Under the pieces are notes generated by a model. That model was not told where the DNA came from and ran no database searches. It saw nothing but the letters and a program-made list of their open reading frames with translations. A DNA stretch of 64,000 nt. Origin: Flavobacteria bacterium MS024-2A. Its GTDB lineage: Bacteria > Bacteroidota > Bacteroidia > Flavobacteriales > Flavobacteriaceae. The DNA is taken from positions 39,966 to 103,965 of the forward strand of contig CAJJBB010000004.1 of the NCBI GenBank assembly GCA_905182305.1, read 5' to 3'. Each line of letters starts with the position of its first letter. The first letter of the stretch is position 1. Shown one piece after another: positions 1 to 9,588 of this stretch. Position numbers and translations under genes: made by a program.

Positions 1-1450
1 TCACGATTTTTACCGCAACTTGTTGTTGAAAAATAGTTCCTAATTCTTGAATGGTCATTTGATAGCCTCCATCACCGATCACTGCAACTACCTCTCTAAT
101 AGGAGCTCCCATTTTAGCACCAATGGCCGCTGGAAGCGCGAAACCCATAGTTCCTAATCCTCCTGAAGTAACATTACTTTTTGATTGATTAAATTTTGCA
201 TAGCGACAAGCTACCATTTGATGTTGCCCTACGTCGGTTACAATAACAGCATCGCCTTTAGTGTATTTATTAATCATCGCAATACTCTCACCCATCGTAA
301 TCCCTGGTTTTATAGGAAATAAATCTCCTTTAATCACCTTTTCATTTTCAATAACATCTAATGCATCAAAACGTTTTAACCATTTCGTGAAGGTGTTTTT
401 AGAAATTCTTTTTGTCAGTGCGTTTAAACTGGTTTTACAATTAGTTATTAGTGCTACATCAGCCTTTACATTTTTATTTACTTCAGCAGGATCTAATTCT
501 AAGTGAAGGACTTTAGCTTGTTTAGCATAGGTGTTTAGATCACCCGTAACTCGGTCATCAAAACGCATACCTATGGCAATTAACAAATCACATTCGTTAG
601 TTAATAAATTAGGCGCATAGTTTCCGTGCATTCCAACCATACCTCGATTTAAAGGGTGATCGGTAGGAAGGGCTGAGAGACCTAAAATAGTCCAGGCTGC
701 TGGAATACCAGATTTTTCAACAAATGCTTTAAATTCTTCTTCTGCTTGACCTAAAATCACACCCTGTCCCCAAACAATAAATGGCTTTTTAGCCTCATTG
801 ATGAGCTGAAGAGCCTCCTCTAAATGATTAGAATTTAATGGTGGATTGGGCCAATAACTACGAATCCCTGTACATTTGACATAATTGAAATCAAACATTT
901 CAAACTGAGCATCTTTTGTTATGTCAATTAAAACAGGTCCTGGTCTTCCAGAACGTGCTATATAGAATGCTTTGGCCATGATTTCGGGAATCTCACTTGC
1001 CTTAGTGATTTGATAATTCCATTTTGTAACTGGTGTAGAAATTCCAATAATGTCTGTTTCTTGAAAAGCATCTGATCCTAGTAAATGAGAAGCTACCTGA
1101 CCAGTTATACAAACCATAGGAGTTGAATCAATTTGTGCATCTGCTATTCCTGTTACCAAATTAGTTGCACCAGGACCAGAAGTAGCAAGAGCCACCCCTA
1201 CTTTACCTGAAGTACGGGCAAAACCTTGTGCAGCATGAGTTGCTCCTTGTTCGTGACGCGTTAGCACATGGTGTAATTGATCTTTATACTTATATAATTC
1301 ATCATAAATAGGCATGATTGCCCCTCCAGGATATCCGTAAACTAAATTAGCATCTTCTGCTAATAAACAACGAATAACTGCTTCTGCTCCAGAAATAGTA
1401 ATAGAATCATTTGGAGACTTTTGGTTCTTTTGATTTTTGTGGTTTTTCAT
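1..1450 (-). CDS. ilvB: acetolactate synthase large subunit (3' part beyond window edge)
   Basis: Condenses two pyruvates, or pyruvate and 2-oxobutyrate, as the first common step of valine, leucine and isoleucine synthesis; cytoplasmic and thiamine-diphosphate dependent. I translated it from the minus strand starting at the ATG at 1450-1448. The N-terminal TPP-binding domain shows YGYPGGAIMPIYDEL and the catalytic-Glu segment RHEQGATHAAQGFAR. The central domain follows, and the C-terminal TPP domain begins with GDGGYQMTIQEL near position 80. The frame is open to base 1, so about the last 90 residues are missing. The start lies 2 bases after the ilvD stop, so the two are almost certainly cotranscribed. 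The regulatory subunit ilvN and ilvC would be expected just outside the window, which is inference. Confidence 0.95.
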   Translation of the reverse strand, partial: MKNHKNQKNQKSPNDSITISGAEAVIRCLLAEDANLVYGYPGGAIMPIYDELYKYKDQLHHVLTRHEQGATHAAQGFARTSGKVGVALATSGPGATNLVTGIADAQIDSTPMVCITGQVASHLLGSDAFQETDIIGISTPVTKWNYQITKASEIPEIMAKAFYIARSGRPGPVLIDITKDAQFEMFDFNYVKCTGIRSYWPNPPLNSNHLEEALQLINEAKKPFIVWGQGVILGQAEEEFKAFVEKSGIPAAWTILGLSALPTDHPLNRGMVGMHGNYAPNLLTNECDLLIAIGMRFDDRVTGDLNTYAKQAKVLHLELDPAEVNKNVKADVALITNCKTSLNALTKRISKNTFTKWLKRFDALDVIENEKVIKGDLFPIKPGITMGESIAMINKYTKGDAVIVTDVGQHQMVACRYAKFNQSKSNVTSGGLGTMGFALPAAIGAKMGAPIREVVAVIGDGGYQMTIQELGTIFQQQVAVKIV

Positions 1451-1452
1451 AA

Positions 1453-3129
1453 CTATTCAGAGTCAGTAACACATCCTTGAGAGGCTGTTTTTACACTTTT
1501 AATATATTTAAATAATACCCCTTGTTTAAATTTATAAGGTGGTTTTACCCAAGCTTCTTTTCGCTTAAAAAGTTCAGTATCGCTTAAACCAACACTTAAA
1601 ATATTTTTCTCTGCATCAATGGTAATTATATCACCATTCTGCAGTAGACCAATCGCACCTCCTTCTTGAGCCTCAGGGACAATGTGACCGACAACAAAAC
1701 CATGAGTTCCTCCAGAGAAACGACCATCAGTAATTAAGGCAACATTCTTGCCTAAACCTGCACCCATAATAGCAGCGGTAGGCTTTAACATCTCGGGCAT
1801 TCCAGGACCTCCTTTTGGACCTTCGTAACGAATAACTACTACGTCACCGGATTTTACTTTGCCATCTCTAATACCATCATTTGCAGCATATTCTCCATCA
1901 AAAACACGCGCAGGTCCTTTAAAAAGAAGTCCTTCTTTACCTGTTATTTTAGCTACAGAACCACCCGTAGCAAGATTTCCTTTTAAAATTCGAATATGAC
2001 CTGTTTCCTTTATTGGTTGTTCTACAGGTCTGATTACTTTTTGATTTTCTAACAAACCAGGGACAGAAGCTAAATTTTCGGCTAAAGTTTTACCGGTTAC
2101 CGTCATACAGTCACCATGTAACATTCCTTGTTCCAACATATACTTCATAACTGCAGGAACTCCTCCTACAGCATGTAAATCTTTCATTAAGTATTTTCCA
2201 CTTGGCTTTAAATCCGCTAAGAAAGGTGTAGTATCACTAATTCGTTGGAAATCGTCAATGGTTAAATCAATTTCAGCTGCTTTAGCAATTGCTAAAAAAT
2301 GAAGTACTGCATTTGTTGATCCTCCTAAAACAGCAATTAAACGCAATGCATTTTCTAATGCTTTTTTTGTAACAATATCCAGTGGCTTAAGATCAAGTTC
2401 TAATAAGTTTTTAATGTGAGTACCAAGCACTAAACATTCTTCTTTTTTGTCTTTACTTACTGCAGGATTAGAAGCGTTATATGGAAGTGCCATTCCGCAA
2501 GCCTCTATAGCAGAAGCCATAGTGTTTGCTGTATACATCCCTCCACAGGCCCCTGCGCCTGGACATGCATTTTTAATAACGTTTTTATATTCTTTCTCGT
2601 CAATTTTTCCTGCAACTTTTTCTCCCCAAGCTTCAAAAGCTGAAACAACATCTAACTCTTTGTTATTATGACAACCAGCTGCAATAGTGCCTCCATAAAC
2701 AAGGATAGAAGGTCGGTTTAATCGAAGCATTGCCATAAGTGCACCTGGCATGTTCTTGTCACATCCAACAACGGTAACTAAACCGTCATAAGACATTGCT
2801 TGGACTACTGTCTCTATAGAATCGGCAATTATATCTCTCGAAGGAAGTGAAAATCGCATTCCAGGAGTTCCCATAGAAATACCATCACTTACCCCGATGG
2901 TGTTGAATACTAAACCGACAATTGATTGCGAATTAATCCCAACTTTAATATCTTGTGAAAGATCATTTAAATGCATGTTACAAGGATTTCCTTCATAACC
3001 AGTAGAAGCGATACCCACAAGAGGTTTTTTAAAATCATCATCTGTCAATCCAATAGCATGAAGCATAGCTTGTGCTGCAGGTTGAGTCGAATCTTGAGTA
3101 ACTAATTTACTGTATTTATTTAAAGTCAT
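1453..3129 (-). CDS. ilvD: dihydroxy-acid dehydratase
   Basis: Dehydrates 2,3-dihydroxy-isovalerate and its isoleucine-pathway homologue to the 2-keto acids, the third common step of branched-chain amino acid synthesis; an Fe-S cytoplasmic enzyme. Family segments are clear: [11 protein letters not shown] with a cluster Cys, [39 protein letters not shown] and, near the C-terminus, [15 protein letters not shown]. Length (about 558 aa) is normal. I start it at the ATG at 3129 (MTLNKYSK), which matches family N-termini. A GTG six codons upstream at 3147 would add only MNIFQL. It is the first visible gene of the minus-strand ilv operon and precedes ilvB by 2 bases. I found no convincing TAnnTTTG box in its short upstream region. 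Confidence 0.96.
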   Translation of the reverse strand: MTLNKYSKLVTQDSTQPAAQAMLHAIGLTDDDFKKPLVGIASTGYEGNPCNMHLNDLSQDIKVGINSQSIVGLVFNTIGVSDGISMGTPGMRFSLPSRDIIADSIETVVQAMSYDGLVTVVGCDKNMPGALMAMLRLNRPSILVYGGTIAAGCHNNKELDVVSAFEAWGEKVAGKIDEKEYKNVIKNACPGAGACGGMYTANTMASAIEACGMALPYNASNPAVSKDKKEECLVLGTHIKNLLELDLKPLDIVTKKALENALRLIAVLGGSTNAVLHFLAIAKAAEIDLTIDDFQRISDTTPFLADLKPSGKYLMKDLHAVGGVPAVMKYMLEQGMLHGDCMTVTGKTLAENLASVPGLLENQKVIRPVEQPIKETGHIRILKGNLATGGSVAKITGKEGLLFKGPARVFDGEYAANDGIRDGKVKSGDVVVIRYEGPKGGPGMPEMLKPTAAIMGAGLGKNVALITDGRFSGGTHGFVVGHIVPEAQEGGAIGLLQNGDIITIDAEKNILSVGLSDTELFKRKEAWVKPPYKFKQGVLFKYIKSVKTASQGCVTDSE

Positions 3130-3321
3130 TAATTGAAAAATATTCACGAATATAATACATGTTTAGAATTCAATTTAGTTTGTTTAAAATTACACTCCTA
3201 TACCCAACCTTTATAAATACCTATTAAAGTACTGATAATCAACTACTTTGTTATTATATTTTAAGACATTCAATCACTTAAAAAATGGAGCTTTGTTTTT
3301 TAGTAACTTTACATAAAAAAA

Positions 3322-4713
3322 TTGAAAAATAGTGGGCGTTCATTTATTTTAAAAGTTCAAAAGGACCATCGTATTTTTTTTAAACAACATAAAACAGATG
3401 GTGTAAAAAAAAGAATTCAATACCTCAAGAAGTTAAAGAAATTACTTGACAAAAAAGAAGCAAGCATCATGGATGCATTGTTTTTAGATTTAAGAAAACC
3501 TGCTTTTGAATCTTATACTAGTGAGGTTTTGATGGTTCAAAAAGAATTATCACTGTTAATAAAAAACATTAAAGATTGGGCGGCTCCAAAACGAGTTTCT
3601 GGAAGTCTTTTAAGTTTTCCTTCACAAGATTTTATTATTTCAGAACCCTACGGAACTGTCTTACTAATTTCCCCTTGGAATTATCCTTTCCAACTAGCTA
3701 TGATTCCATTTATTGGAGCAATTGCTGCGGGTAATACAGCAGTTTTAAAACCTTCAGAATCCGCACCCCATACGGCTCAAATTATAGAAAAAATATTAAT
3801 GGAGGTTTTTCCTGAAAATTGGGTAAAAGTAATTCAAGGGGATGTTACCGTAGGTGAAGCTTTATTAAAATATCAATGGGATTATATATTTTATACTGGA
3901 AGCACTCATGTAGGTAGAATTGTAGCAAAAGCTGCTGCAGAATTTTTAACTCCAACAACTCTAGAATTAGGTGGCAAGAGTCCGTGTGTAGTTGATGGAA
4001 CTACGCCTATTCAAAAAACAGCACGGAGAATTATTTGGGGTAAATTTCTTAATTGTGGACAAACATGTATTGCTCCAGATTATATATTAGTTAAAAAAGA
4101 TCACAAAGATGATTTAATTAAGGCGTTGATTCAAGAAATAGAAAAAGCCTTTGGTCCTGATGCAAAAAAATCTGATGATTACGGACGTCTAATTCACAAT
4201 AAACATTTTGACAAATTAAAAAAAGATTTACACAACGAAAATATTTTATTTGGCGGGAACATGGATAGAGAAAGTCTTTATTTTGAACCCACACTTGTAA
4301 ACGAACCTGCGATGGATAGCCGTCTAATTGAAGATGAGATTTTTGGCCCAATCCTTCCTGTATTATCCTATCAAACAGAAGAAGACCTTGATCTTGTTTT
4401 AAGCAAACTTAAAAATCCTTTAGCCTTTTATATTTTTAGTTCATCTAAAAAATTTATAAATAATTTAATTAAAAAGTATTCTTTTGGAGGTGGAGTTGTT
4501 AATGATACTGTAATTCATTTCTCCAATACAAACTTACCTTTTGGAGGTATTGGAACAAGTGGAAATGGATCATATCATGGGAAATATAGCTTTGATATTT
4601 TTACACATGCAAAACCACTTGTTAAACGTCCCTTTTGGTTTGATTTACCTCAACGCTATGCCCCTTACCCTAAATCATTAAAATTTCTAAAATTTCTATT
4701 GAAAAAATTATAA
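3322..4713 (+). CDS. NAD(P)-dependent aldehyde dehydrogenase (ALDH3-like)
   Basis: Oxidises aldehydes to carboxylic acids; the physiological substrate cannot be told from sequence. The ALDH fold is complete at 463 aa: cofactor-binding SPWNYPFQLAMIPFIGA, KPSE, the FYTGST glycine motif, general-base Glu in LELGGKSP and catalytic Cys in NCGQTCIAPD, then EIFGPILPVL. It resembles the shorter class-3 type, without the N-terminal extension of class 1/2 enzymes. The only start that keeps the family N-terminus is a TTG at 3322; no in-frame ATG lies nearby. The nitroreductase-like gene begins 2 bases downstream, so they form a two-gene operon, perhaps for redox detoxification (inference). Confidence 0.9.
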   Translation: MKNSGRSFILKVQKDHRIFFKQHKTDGVKKRIQYLKKLKKLLDKKEASIMDALFLDLRKPAFESYTSEVLMVQKELSLLIKNIKDWAAPKRVSGSLLSFPSQDFIISEPYGTVLLISPWNYPFQLAMIPFIGAIAAGNTAVLKPSESAPHTAQIIEKILMEVFPENWVKVIQGDVTVGEALLKYQWDYIFYTGSTHVGRIVAKAAAEFLTPTTLELGGKSPCVVDGTTPIQKTARRIIWGKFLNCGQTCIAPDYILVKKDHKDDLIKALIQEIEKAFGPDAKKSDDYGRLIHNKHFDKLKKDLHNENILFGGNMDRESLYFEPTLVNEPAMDSRLIEDEIFGPILPVLSYQTEEDLDLVLSKLKNPLAFYIFSSSKKFINNLIKKYSFGGGVVNDTVIHFSNTNLPFGGIGTSGNGSYHGKYSFDIFTHAKPLVKRPFWFDLPQRYAPYPKSLKFLKFLLKKL

Positions 4714-4715
4714 GT

Positions 4716-5444
4716 ATGAAAGAAAAAACATTTTCTGAGGCAATCGCTCATAGAAGGTCTGTGAGGGTTTATGATGCAAAGCAACCTATTGACTCAGAAG
4801 TAGTAAGACAATGTATTAAACACGCTACATTAGCACCCACCAGTAGCAACTTACAACTTTGGGAATTCTACCATATTACGTCTGAAGATCAGAAAAAAGC
4901 AATTGCAGCTACCTGTTTTAACCAACCAGCTGCAAAAACAGCACTTCAACTTGTAATCCCTGTTGTTCGCAGAGATTTATGGCCTGAACGTGTTGAGGCT
5001 AACATTGAATTCATTAAAAAAGGGTTTAGTAAAAACAATATCGTTGACTCAAAAACCCAAGAAAGAGCCTTAAGTTATTATCAAAAAATAATTCCCAAGC
5101 TTTATCGTGGTGGAAGTCAGATTCAAGGATTTTTAAATAAATTTGGAACAGCATTCTTTAGAAACAACAAAACTTCTTACAGGGAAGTTAGCGCCTCAGA
5201 CCTCAGGGTTGTTGGACATAAAAGCGTTGCTTTGGCCTCACAAAATTTCATGATGAGTATGGCGGCCCAAGGATATGATACCTGCCCAATGGAAGGTTTT
5301 GATTCGAAGAAATTAAAAAAAATACTAAACCTACCTAAGACTGCCGAAATTAGTATGGTCATTGGTTGTGGAATTAGAATGCCTGAGGGAATTTACGGAG
5401 ATCGTTTCCGTATCCCTTTTAAAGAAGTTTACTTTGAAAGATAG
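4716..5444 (+). CDS. nitroreductase family protein
   Basis: A flavin (FMN)-dependent NAD(P)H oxidoreductase of the nitroreductase fold; the true substrate is unknown. The N-terminal signature AIAHRRSVRVYD and APTSSNLQLWEFYHI are typical FMN and dimer-interface elements. The C-terminal half has CPMEGFDSKKLKKILNL and MVIGCGIRMPEG, where nitroreductases normally show G(F/Y)D..V..LL and the closing glycine-rich strand. At 242 aa it is slightly longer than the roughly 200 aa average because of an insertion around residues 90-150. It follows the aldehyde dehydrogenase by 2 bases and ends 10 bases from the convergent dsbD stop, leaving no room for an obvious terminator. Confidence 0.88.
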   Translation: MKEKTFSEAIAHRRSVRVYDAKQPIDSEVVRQCIKHATLAPTSSNLQLWEFYHITSEDQKKAIAATCFNQPAAKTALQLVIPVVRRDLWPERVEANIEFIKKGFSKNNIVDSKTQERALSYYQKIIPKLYRGGSQIQGFLNKFGTAFFRNNKTSYREVSASDLRVVGHKSVALASQNFMMSMAAQGYDTCPMEGFDSKKLKKILNLPKTAEISMVIGCGIRMPEGIYGDRFRIPFKEVYFER

Positions 5445-5454
5445 CTTTTAAATG

Positions 5455-7428
5455 CTAAAAAGTAAGGTATTTAGCTTTGGGAGGTTCCTTTTTACTATTC
5501 TTTAATCCCTTTTTTAACCAAGCTTTAAAAGTTGGGATATCAGTATACTGAATAGCACTATTAAGTATTTTACCATCTGACATCATCTGAACATAATAAG
5601 GCTGAGAAGCCGTTTTAAAATTTATTGCCTGAAATGTAGCCCACTTCTTTCCTACTGTGTTAATTACCTTAATACGGCCATCTGGATATTGATAATTGAA
5701 TTGCGCATCTTTAGAAAGTTCTTTACCATCATCTACATAAAGAGAAATGATTATGTAATTTTCATTTAACAAAGAAAATATCTCAGAATCTGACCATACA
5801 TTTTCTTCCATTTTCCGACAATTAACACACGCCCAGCCAGTAAAATCTAATAGAATAGGTTTATTTGTTGCTTTGGCCATTGCAATACCAGTTGAATAAT
5901 CTTTATAACAGTCTAAACCTAAAGGGCAGTCTGACTCTTTTGAAGATATACTATAAAATTCAGGAGGTGGAAATCCACTTAAAATTTTGAATTCATTTTC
6001 ATCTGAAAATAATCCATACACTAGAAAAGATGTAAAAAGAAAACTGAGAGTTGCAACTATTATCCTAAGAATACTCAGTTTTTGTTTAACGTCATGCTTA
6101 AAACTAATCACACCAAAAAGATAAAGGGTTAATAGCAAAGAAATGAAGGCCCAAATTGCAATAAAAACTTCACGTTTCAACAAATCCCAATGAGCAACTA
6201 GATCAGCATTTGAAAGGAATTTTAATGCAAGTGCTAATTCTAAAAAACCTAAAAAAACCTTAAAAGTAGTCATCCATCCTCCAGATTTTGGTAATGCATT
6301 TAATGCATTGGGGAATAATGCAAAAAGCCCAAAAGGAAAGCCTAAAGCAACACCAAAACCTAACATTCCCGCACTAAGCTGTATAGCTCCTCCGTCAGCA
6401 GTTAATGAACCTGCTAACAAGGTTCCTAAAATTGGTCCTGTACAGGAAAAAGAAACAATCGCTAAGGTAAGTGCCATGAAAAAAATACCAATACCACCCT
6501 TAAAAGAAGTGCCTTGATCTGTTTTGTTTCCCCATTTTGAGGGAAGTGTCAATTCATAAAATCCAAAAAAGGAAAATGCGAAAAATACAAACACTCCAAA
6601 AAAGATCAAATTTAGGGTTACATTTGTAGCTAGTGTGTTTAAAATTTCAGGATTTAAAGAGTCAATAAAATGAAAAGGAAGACTTAACAAACCATAAATT
6701 AACACAATAAAAAAAGCATACAACAAAGCATTATAAACTCCATTAGAGCGGCTATTAGCTTGTTTTAAGAAAAAAGATACTGTGAGTGGTATCATCGGAA
6801 AAACACAAGGTGTTAATAGTGCAAGCAAACCAGCGATAAACCCTAATAAGAAAATATTTGACAAAGAATTGGTGATTTCTTCTGAAAGTGTACTTTCTAA
6901 TAAGTCCGTATTCAATAATTCAAGCTTTAACTCAGAGGAGAGACGTTGACTTGTCTGATCAGTTACTAGTGTGTTAGCAACATCATTTCCGTCTAATGAA
7001 AATCTAAAGATTTCAGATCTAAAAATACAGAGTTTATCATCGCAGGCTTGGTAATTAACCTCTACAGATATTGTCGATAAAGAAGAATCTGATATAAATA
7101 ATTCTTGCTGAAAAGTGGCCCGATCATTAAAATAGGTCAGATCCATTTCAAATACATTATCATATTCTGTAACTGAAGTACTTTCTTCAACTTTACCAAT
7201 TCTCTCATATCCGCTAGGATTAAAAACAAATTCAGTAGGTAAGGCACCATCTTTACTTGAAAATTGAGAATATAAATGCCACTTTGGAGCAATACTGGCT
7301 TCGAAAAAAAGTATGATGCGGTTATCTTCAGTTTTTTCTATGTAAGTTTCCCAAACTACGGGCTCTGAATCAAGCTGAGCTTGAACAAAAATAGTTCCCA
7401 ATAAAAACATTACCCACTTCATTTTCAT
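5455..7428 (-). CDS. dsbD: thiol:disulfide interchange protein DsbD (cytochrome c biogenesis transmembrane type)
   Basis: Carries electrons from cytoplasmic thioredoxin across the inner membrane to periplasmic thiol proteins. A signal peptide (MKMKWVMFLLGTIFVQAQ) is followed by the N-terminal immunoglobulin-like domain with its Cys pair in YQACDDKLCIF. About eight membrane segments follow, with the two transmembrane cysteines in LTPCVFPMIPLT and FSCTGPILG. The C-terminal thioredoxin domain has active site WACVNCRKMEENVW. All three Cys pairs are present, so it should be functional. The ATG at 7428 overlaps the tilS stop as ATGA; an ATG two codons upstream at 7434 is equally possible. It is coupled to tilS with no obvious functional link. 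Confidence 0.93.
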   Translation of the reverse strand: MKMKWVMFLLGTIFVQAQLDSEPVVWETYIEKTEDNRIILFFEASIAPKWHLYSQFSSKDGALPTEFVFNPSGYERIGKVEESTSVTEYDNVFEMDLTYFNDRATFQQELFISDSSLSTISVEVNYQACDDKLCIFRSEIFRFSLDGNDVANTLVTDQTSQRLSSELKLELLNTDLLESTLSEEITNSLSNIFLLGFIAGLLALLTPCVFPMIPLTVSFFLKQANSRSNGVYNALLYAFFIVLIYGLLSLPFHFIDSLNPEILNTLATNVTLNLIFFGVFVFFAFSFFGFYELTLPSKWGNKTDQGTSFKGGIGIFFMALTLAIVSFSCTGPILGTLLAGSLTADGGAIQLSAGMLGFGVALGFPFGLFALFPNALNALPKSGGWMTTFKVFLGFLELALALKFLSNADLVAHWDLLKREVFIAIWAFISLLLTLYLFGVISFKHDVKQKLSILRIIVATLSFLFTSFLVYGLFSDENEFKILSGFPPPEFYSISSKESDCPLGLDCYKDYSTGIAMAKATNKPILLDFTGWACVNCRKMEENVWSDSEIFSLLNENYIIISLYVDDGKELSKDAQFNYQYPDGRIKVINTVGKKWATFQAINFKTASQPYYVQMMSDGKILNSAIQYTDIPTFKAWLKKGLKNSKKEPPKAKYLTF

Positions 7429-8702
7429 AAACATGATATTAATATGGTTTTTTTAGTTTTTTTATCTGCTGCAAAACGTTGGTCGCATCTTTTACCAACT
7501 ACCCAAACAATTTGATCACCTGAACATAAAAGCCACTGTTCTTCCTTTTCCAAAAGAGAATATTTTTCATCTTTAAAGAACTTACTAAGAAGCTTTTTAC
7601 CAGACATTCCTGTCGGATAAAAGTAATCTCCTTTGATTGATTTACGAATTAAAAGAGGCTTTTTTAACAATTTGTAATCTAGTGCTGCTTCATTTGACTT
7701 CCAAGAAAAAGAAACCGTATTAATAAACTTCCATGATAAATTAATGGGCACCGTGATCTTAGAACTTTTTAAATCAATTTTAAAAGAGTCTTTTATTTTG
7801 ATGGGGATTTCTGTCAATATTAAAACTGATCGATCACGCAACAGTCGATTGGTCTTGGATATTAATATTTTTCCGCTATCAGCATTTAATAGCTTTATAA
7901 CCTCCAAAGCTTCAAAACCTAGAGGAGAAAACCAGTGATGAATACAAAATGAAGATTGAGGAATTTTTTTTAATCCAGCTATCGATATACTTACATAATC
8001 GGTTTGCTGAATGAAAGTCGATTGCTTTAGAGTATCCAACGAATTATGAATAAAAGAATTGGCTTCAGTTAAATGTCTCAGAGTAGTTTTGAAATTGTCT
8101 AGTGCCTTTGGCTGGATTTTTATTAAAGGGTCTAAAACAAGATGTCGAATGCTATTACGTAAATAATCGTTTGTCTCATTTGATCGATCTTCACGCCATT
8201 TAATATCATGCTTTTCCGCATAAATAACTAAGGAATTTTTAGACACTTGAAGCAAAGGTCGATACAATTTGTTATTTTCTTGAATCCCTAAAAGACCTGA
8301 AATACCAGTACCTCTAGTAGTATTTATAAAAAAAGTTTCGAGTTGATCATTTAGATGATGTGCTGTTATTAAAGCTTCAAAATTATATATTGCCAATAAA
8401 CAATTAAACCACTCATACCTTAATTCTCTAGCTGCCAATTGGGTGCTCTTTTTATGGAACTCCATGTAGGCTTTAGTAGAAAAAATATTTGAAAAAAAAG
8501 GGATACTGTGTTTTTGACACCATTTTTCAACAAAAAAGAAATCGTCGTCACTTTCAGATCCTCTCAATTGAAAATTACAATGTGCTACACTAAAATCAAC
8601 TGAAGCTTCAAGTAATAAATTTGCTAACACACTACTATCCAAGCCACCACTGTGAGCAAGTAAAAATCGCTTTCCAGTAAGAGCAGTGAGGTTAATATTC
8701 AA
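7425..8702 (-). CDS. tilS: tRNA(Ile)-lysidine synthase
   Basis: Modifies cytidine 34 of the CAU-anticodon tRNA-Ile to lysidine with ATP, so that AUA is read as isoleucine; essential in most bacteria. The N-terminal PP-loop AHSGGLDSSVLANLL binds ATP, followed by AHHLNDQLETFFINTTRGTG and RPLL, all diagnostic. The C-terminal TilS domain contains the KRFAADKK-like lysine- and arginine-rich segment. Length 425 aa is typical. The start must be TTG at 8702, because an in-frame TAA lies just upstream and the next ATG would cut into the PP-loop domain. It is divergent from the arginine operon and overlaps dsbD by 4 bases. Confidence 0.93.
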   Translation of the reverse strand: MNINLTALTGKRFLLAHSGGLDSSVLANLLLEASVDFSVAHCNFQLRGSESDDDFFFVEKWCQKHSIPFFSNIFSTKAYMEFHKKSTQLAARELRYEWFNCLLAIYNFEALITAHHLNDQLETFFINTTRGTGISGLLGIQENNKLYRPLLQVSKNSLVIYAEKHDIKWREDRSNETNDYLRNSIRHLVLDPLIKIQPKALDNFKTTLRHLTEANSFIHNSLDTLKQSTFIQQTDYVSISIAGLKKIPQSSFCIHHWFSPLGFEALEVIKLLNADSGKILISKTNRLLRDRSVLILTEIPIKIKDSFKIDLKSSKITVPINLSWKFINTVSFSWKSNEAALDYKLLKKPLLIRKSIKGDYFYPTGMSGKKLLSKFFKDEKYSLLEKEEQWLLCSGDQIVWVVGKRCDQRFAADKKTKKTILISCL

Positions 8703-8783
8703 TTGTTATAGTTTTATAAACCACAAAGATAAACATTCGTCATCCAATAATATAGATCTTAATAATATGTACTAATAAATATA

Positions 8784-8817
8784 TTTTTTGATATCTAATA
8801 AAAATTAGTGATATTTG
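8784..8817 (+). promoter_or_regulatory. candidate Bacteroidetes-type promoter of the arginine operon
   Basis: TTTTTTG at 8784-8790 resembles the -33 TTTG box. A 19-base spacer then leads to GATATTTG at 8810-8817, one mismatch from the -7 consensus TAnnTTTG. Transcription would begin near 8824, giving a leader of about 160 bases before the first operon gene. Spacing and orientation fit the published Bacteroidetes consensus; transcription itself is not shown. Confidence 0.5.
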
Positions 8818-8824
8818 CAATGTT

Positions 8825-8902
8825 ATGTTCAAAACAACACTTTTATATAATTTTCCAGGCACTTCATCACTTCCGTTGCGCCCGATGTTTCGTCGCCCCT
8901 AG
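8825..8902 (+). CDS. candidate 25-aa leader peptide with Arg-rich end, upstream of arginine operon
   Basis: An ATG at 8825, just after the predicted transcription start, opens a 25-codon frame ending LPLRPMFRRP and TAG. Three of its last eight codons are arginine (CGC, CGT, CGC), and these CGN codons are noticeable in an AT-rich genome. The stop lies inside the short palindrome CCCCTAGGGG, and the surrounding 60 bases are more GC-rich than the flanks. This is what a ribosome-stalling attenuator for arginine synthesis could look like. A longer overlapping frame starting at 8820 also exists, so the assignment is tentative. I did not find a clean terminator hairpin with a T-run between the stop and 8983. 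Confidence 0.35.
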   Translation: MFKTTLLYNFPGTSSLPLRPMFRRP

Positions 8903-8982
8903 GGGTGTAGCTTATTTATGGAGTACGGTGTGCCCTTCTCTCTTCTCGTACTAAACAAATTTCTTATCTATTAATACACAAA

Positions 8983-9588
8983 ATGAAAATATTACGCGCT
9001 ACTGCGGAACACATTTCTTATGCTAAAAATATCAGTGCATGCATTGATGATTCTGCAAAAAACAGAGGCACTGGAATCGCCAGACGTACTCCTGAATATA
9101 TTGCTACAAAAATTAAAAATGGCAATGCAGTTATAGCGATTGAAAATAATTCATTTGCTGGTTTTTGTTACATAGAGGTTTGGGGGCATGGAAAATATGT
9201 AGCTCATTCCGGATTAATTGTTACTCCTAAGCAACGCGGAAAAGGTCTTGCTAAAAAAATTAAAAGAGAAGTATTTAAACTTTCTTTAAAAAAATATCCG
9301 AAGGCTAAAATTTTTGGAATCACCACAGGTATGCCTGTTATGAAAATAAATTATGAACTAGGTTATAAACCAGTTCACTTTTCAGAACTTACAGATGATC
9401 CTGAATTTTGGAAAGGCTGTCAAACTTGTAAAAATTATGATATTTTAACCAGGACAGAACGCCAAATGTGTTTATGTACTGGGATGTTATTTGACCCAAA
9501 AAAAGAAATAAAAAATATACTTATTAATAAAAAAATAGTGCAAAGAATTAAAACAGCAATTTCACTAAAAAATAAAAATGATAAATAA
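8983..9588 (+). CDS. GNAT family N-acyltransferase, first gene of arginine operon (candidate glutamate N-acyltransferase)
   Basis: A 201-aa GCN5-related acyltransferase. The acyl-CoA pyrophosphate loop is visible as VTPKQRGKGLAKKIKREV (residues ~84-101), preceded by the HSGLIV strand. The C-terminal third carries a cysteine group, GCQTCKNYD then MCLCTGM, which could hold a metal (inference). As first gene of a complete arginine operon that has no recognisable argA or argJ, it is the best candidate for making the N-acylated (acetyl or succinyl) glutamate that ArgB phosphorylates. This is inference from context; the family alone does not fix the substrate. Its last 11 bases overlap argG, so translation is probably coupled. 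Confidence 0.8.
   Translation: MKILRATAEHISYAKNISACIDDSAKNRGTGIARRTPEYIATKIKNGNAVIAIENNSFAGFCYIEVWGHGKYVAHSGLIVTPKQRGKGLAKKIKREVFKLSLKKYPKAKIFGITTGMPVMKINYELGYKPVHFSELTDDPEFWKGCQTCKNYDILTRTERQMCLCTGMLFDPKKEIKNILINKKIVQRIKTAISLKNKNDK

Noticed and set aside
3130..3147. GTG start for ilvD at 3147
   Set aside because: It adds six residues not seen in family members; the ATG at 3129 gives the normal N-terminus.
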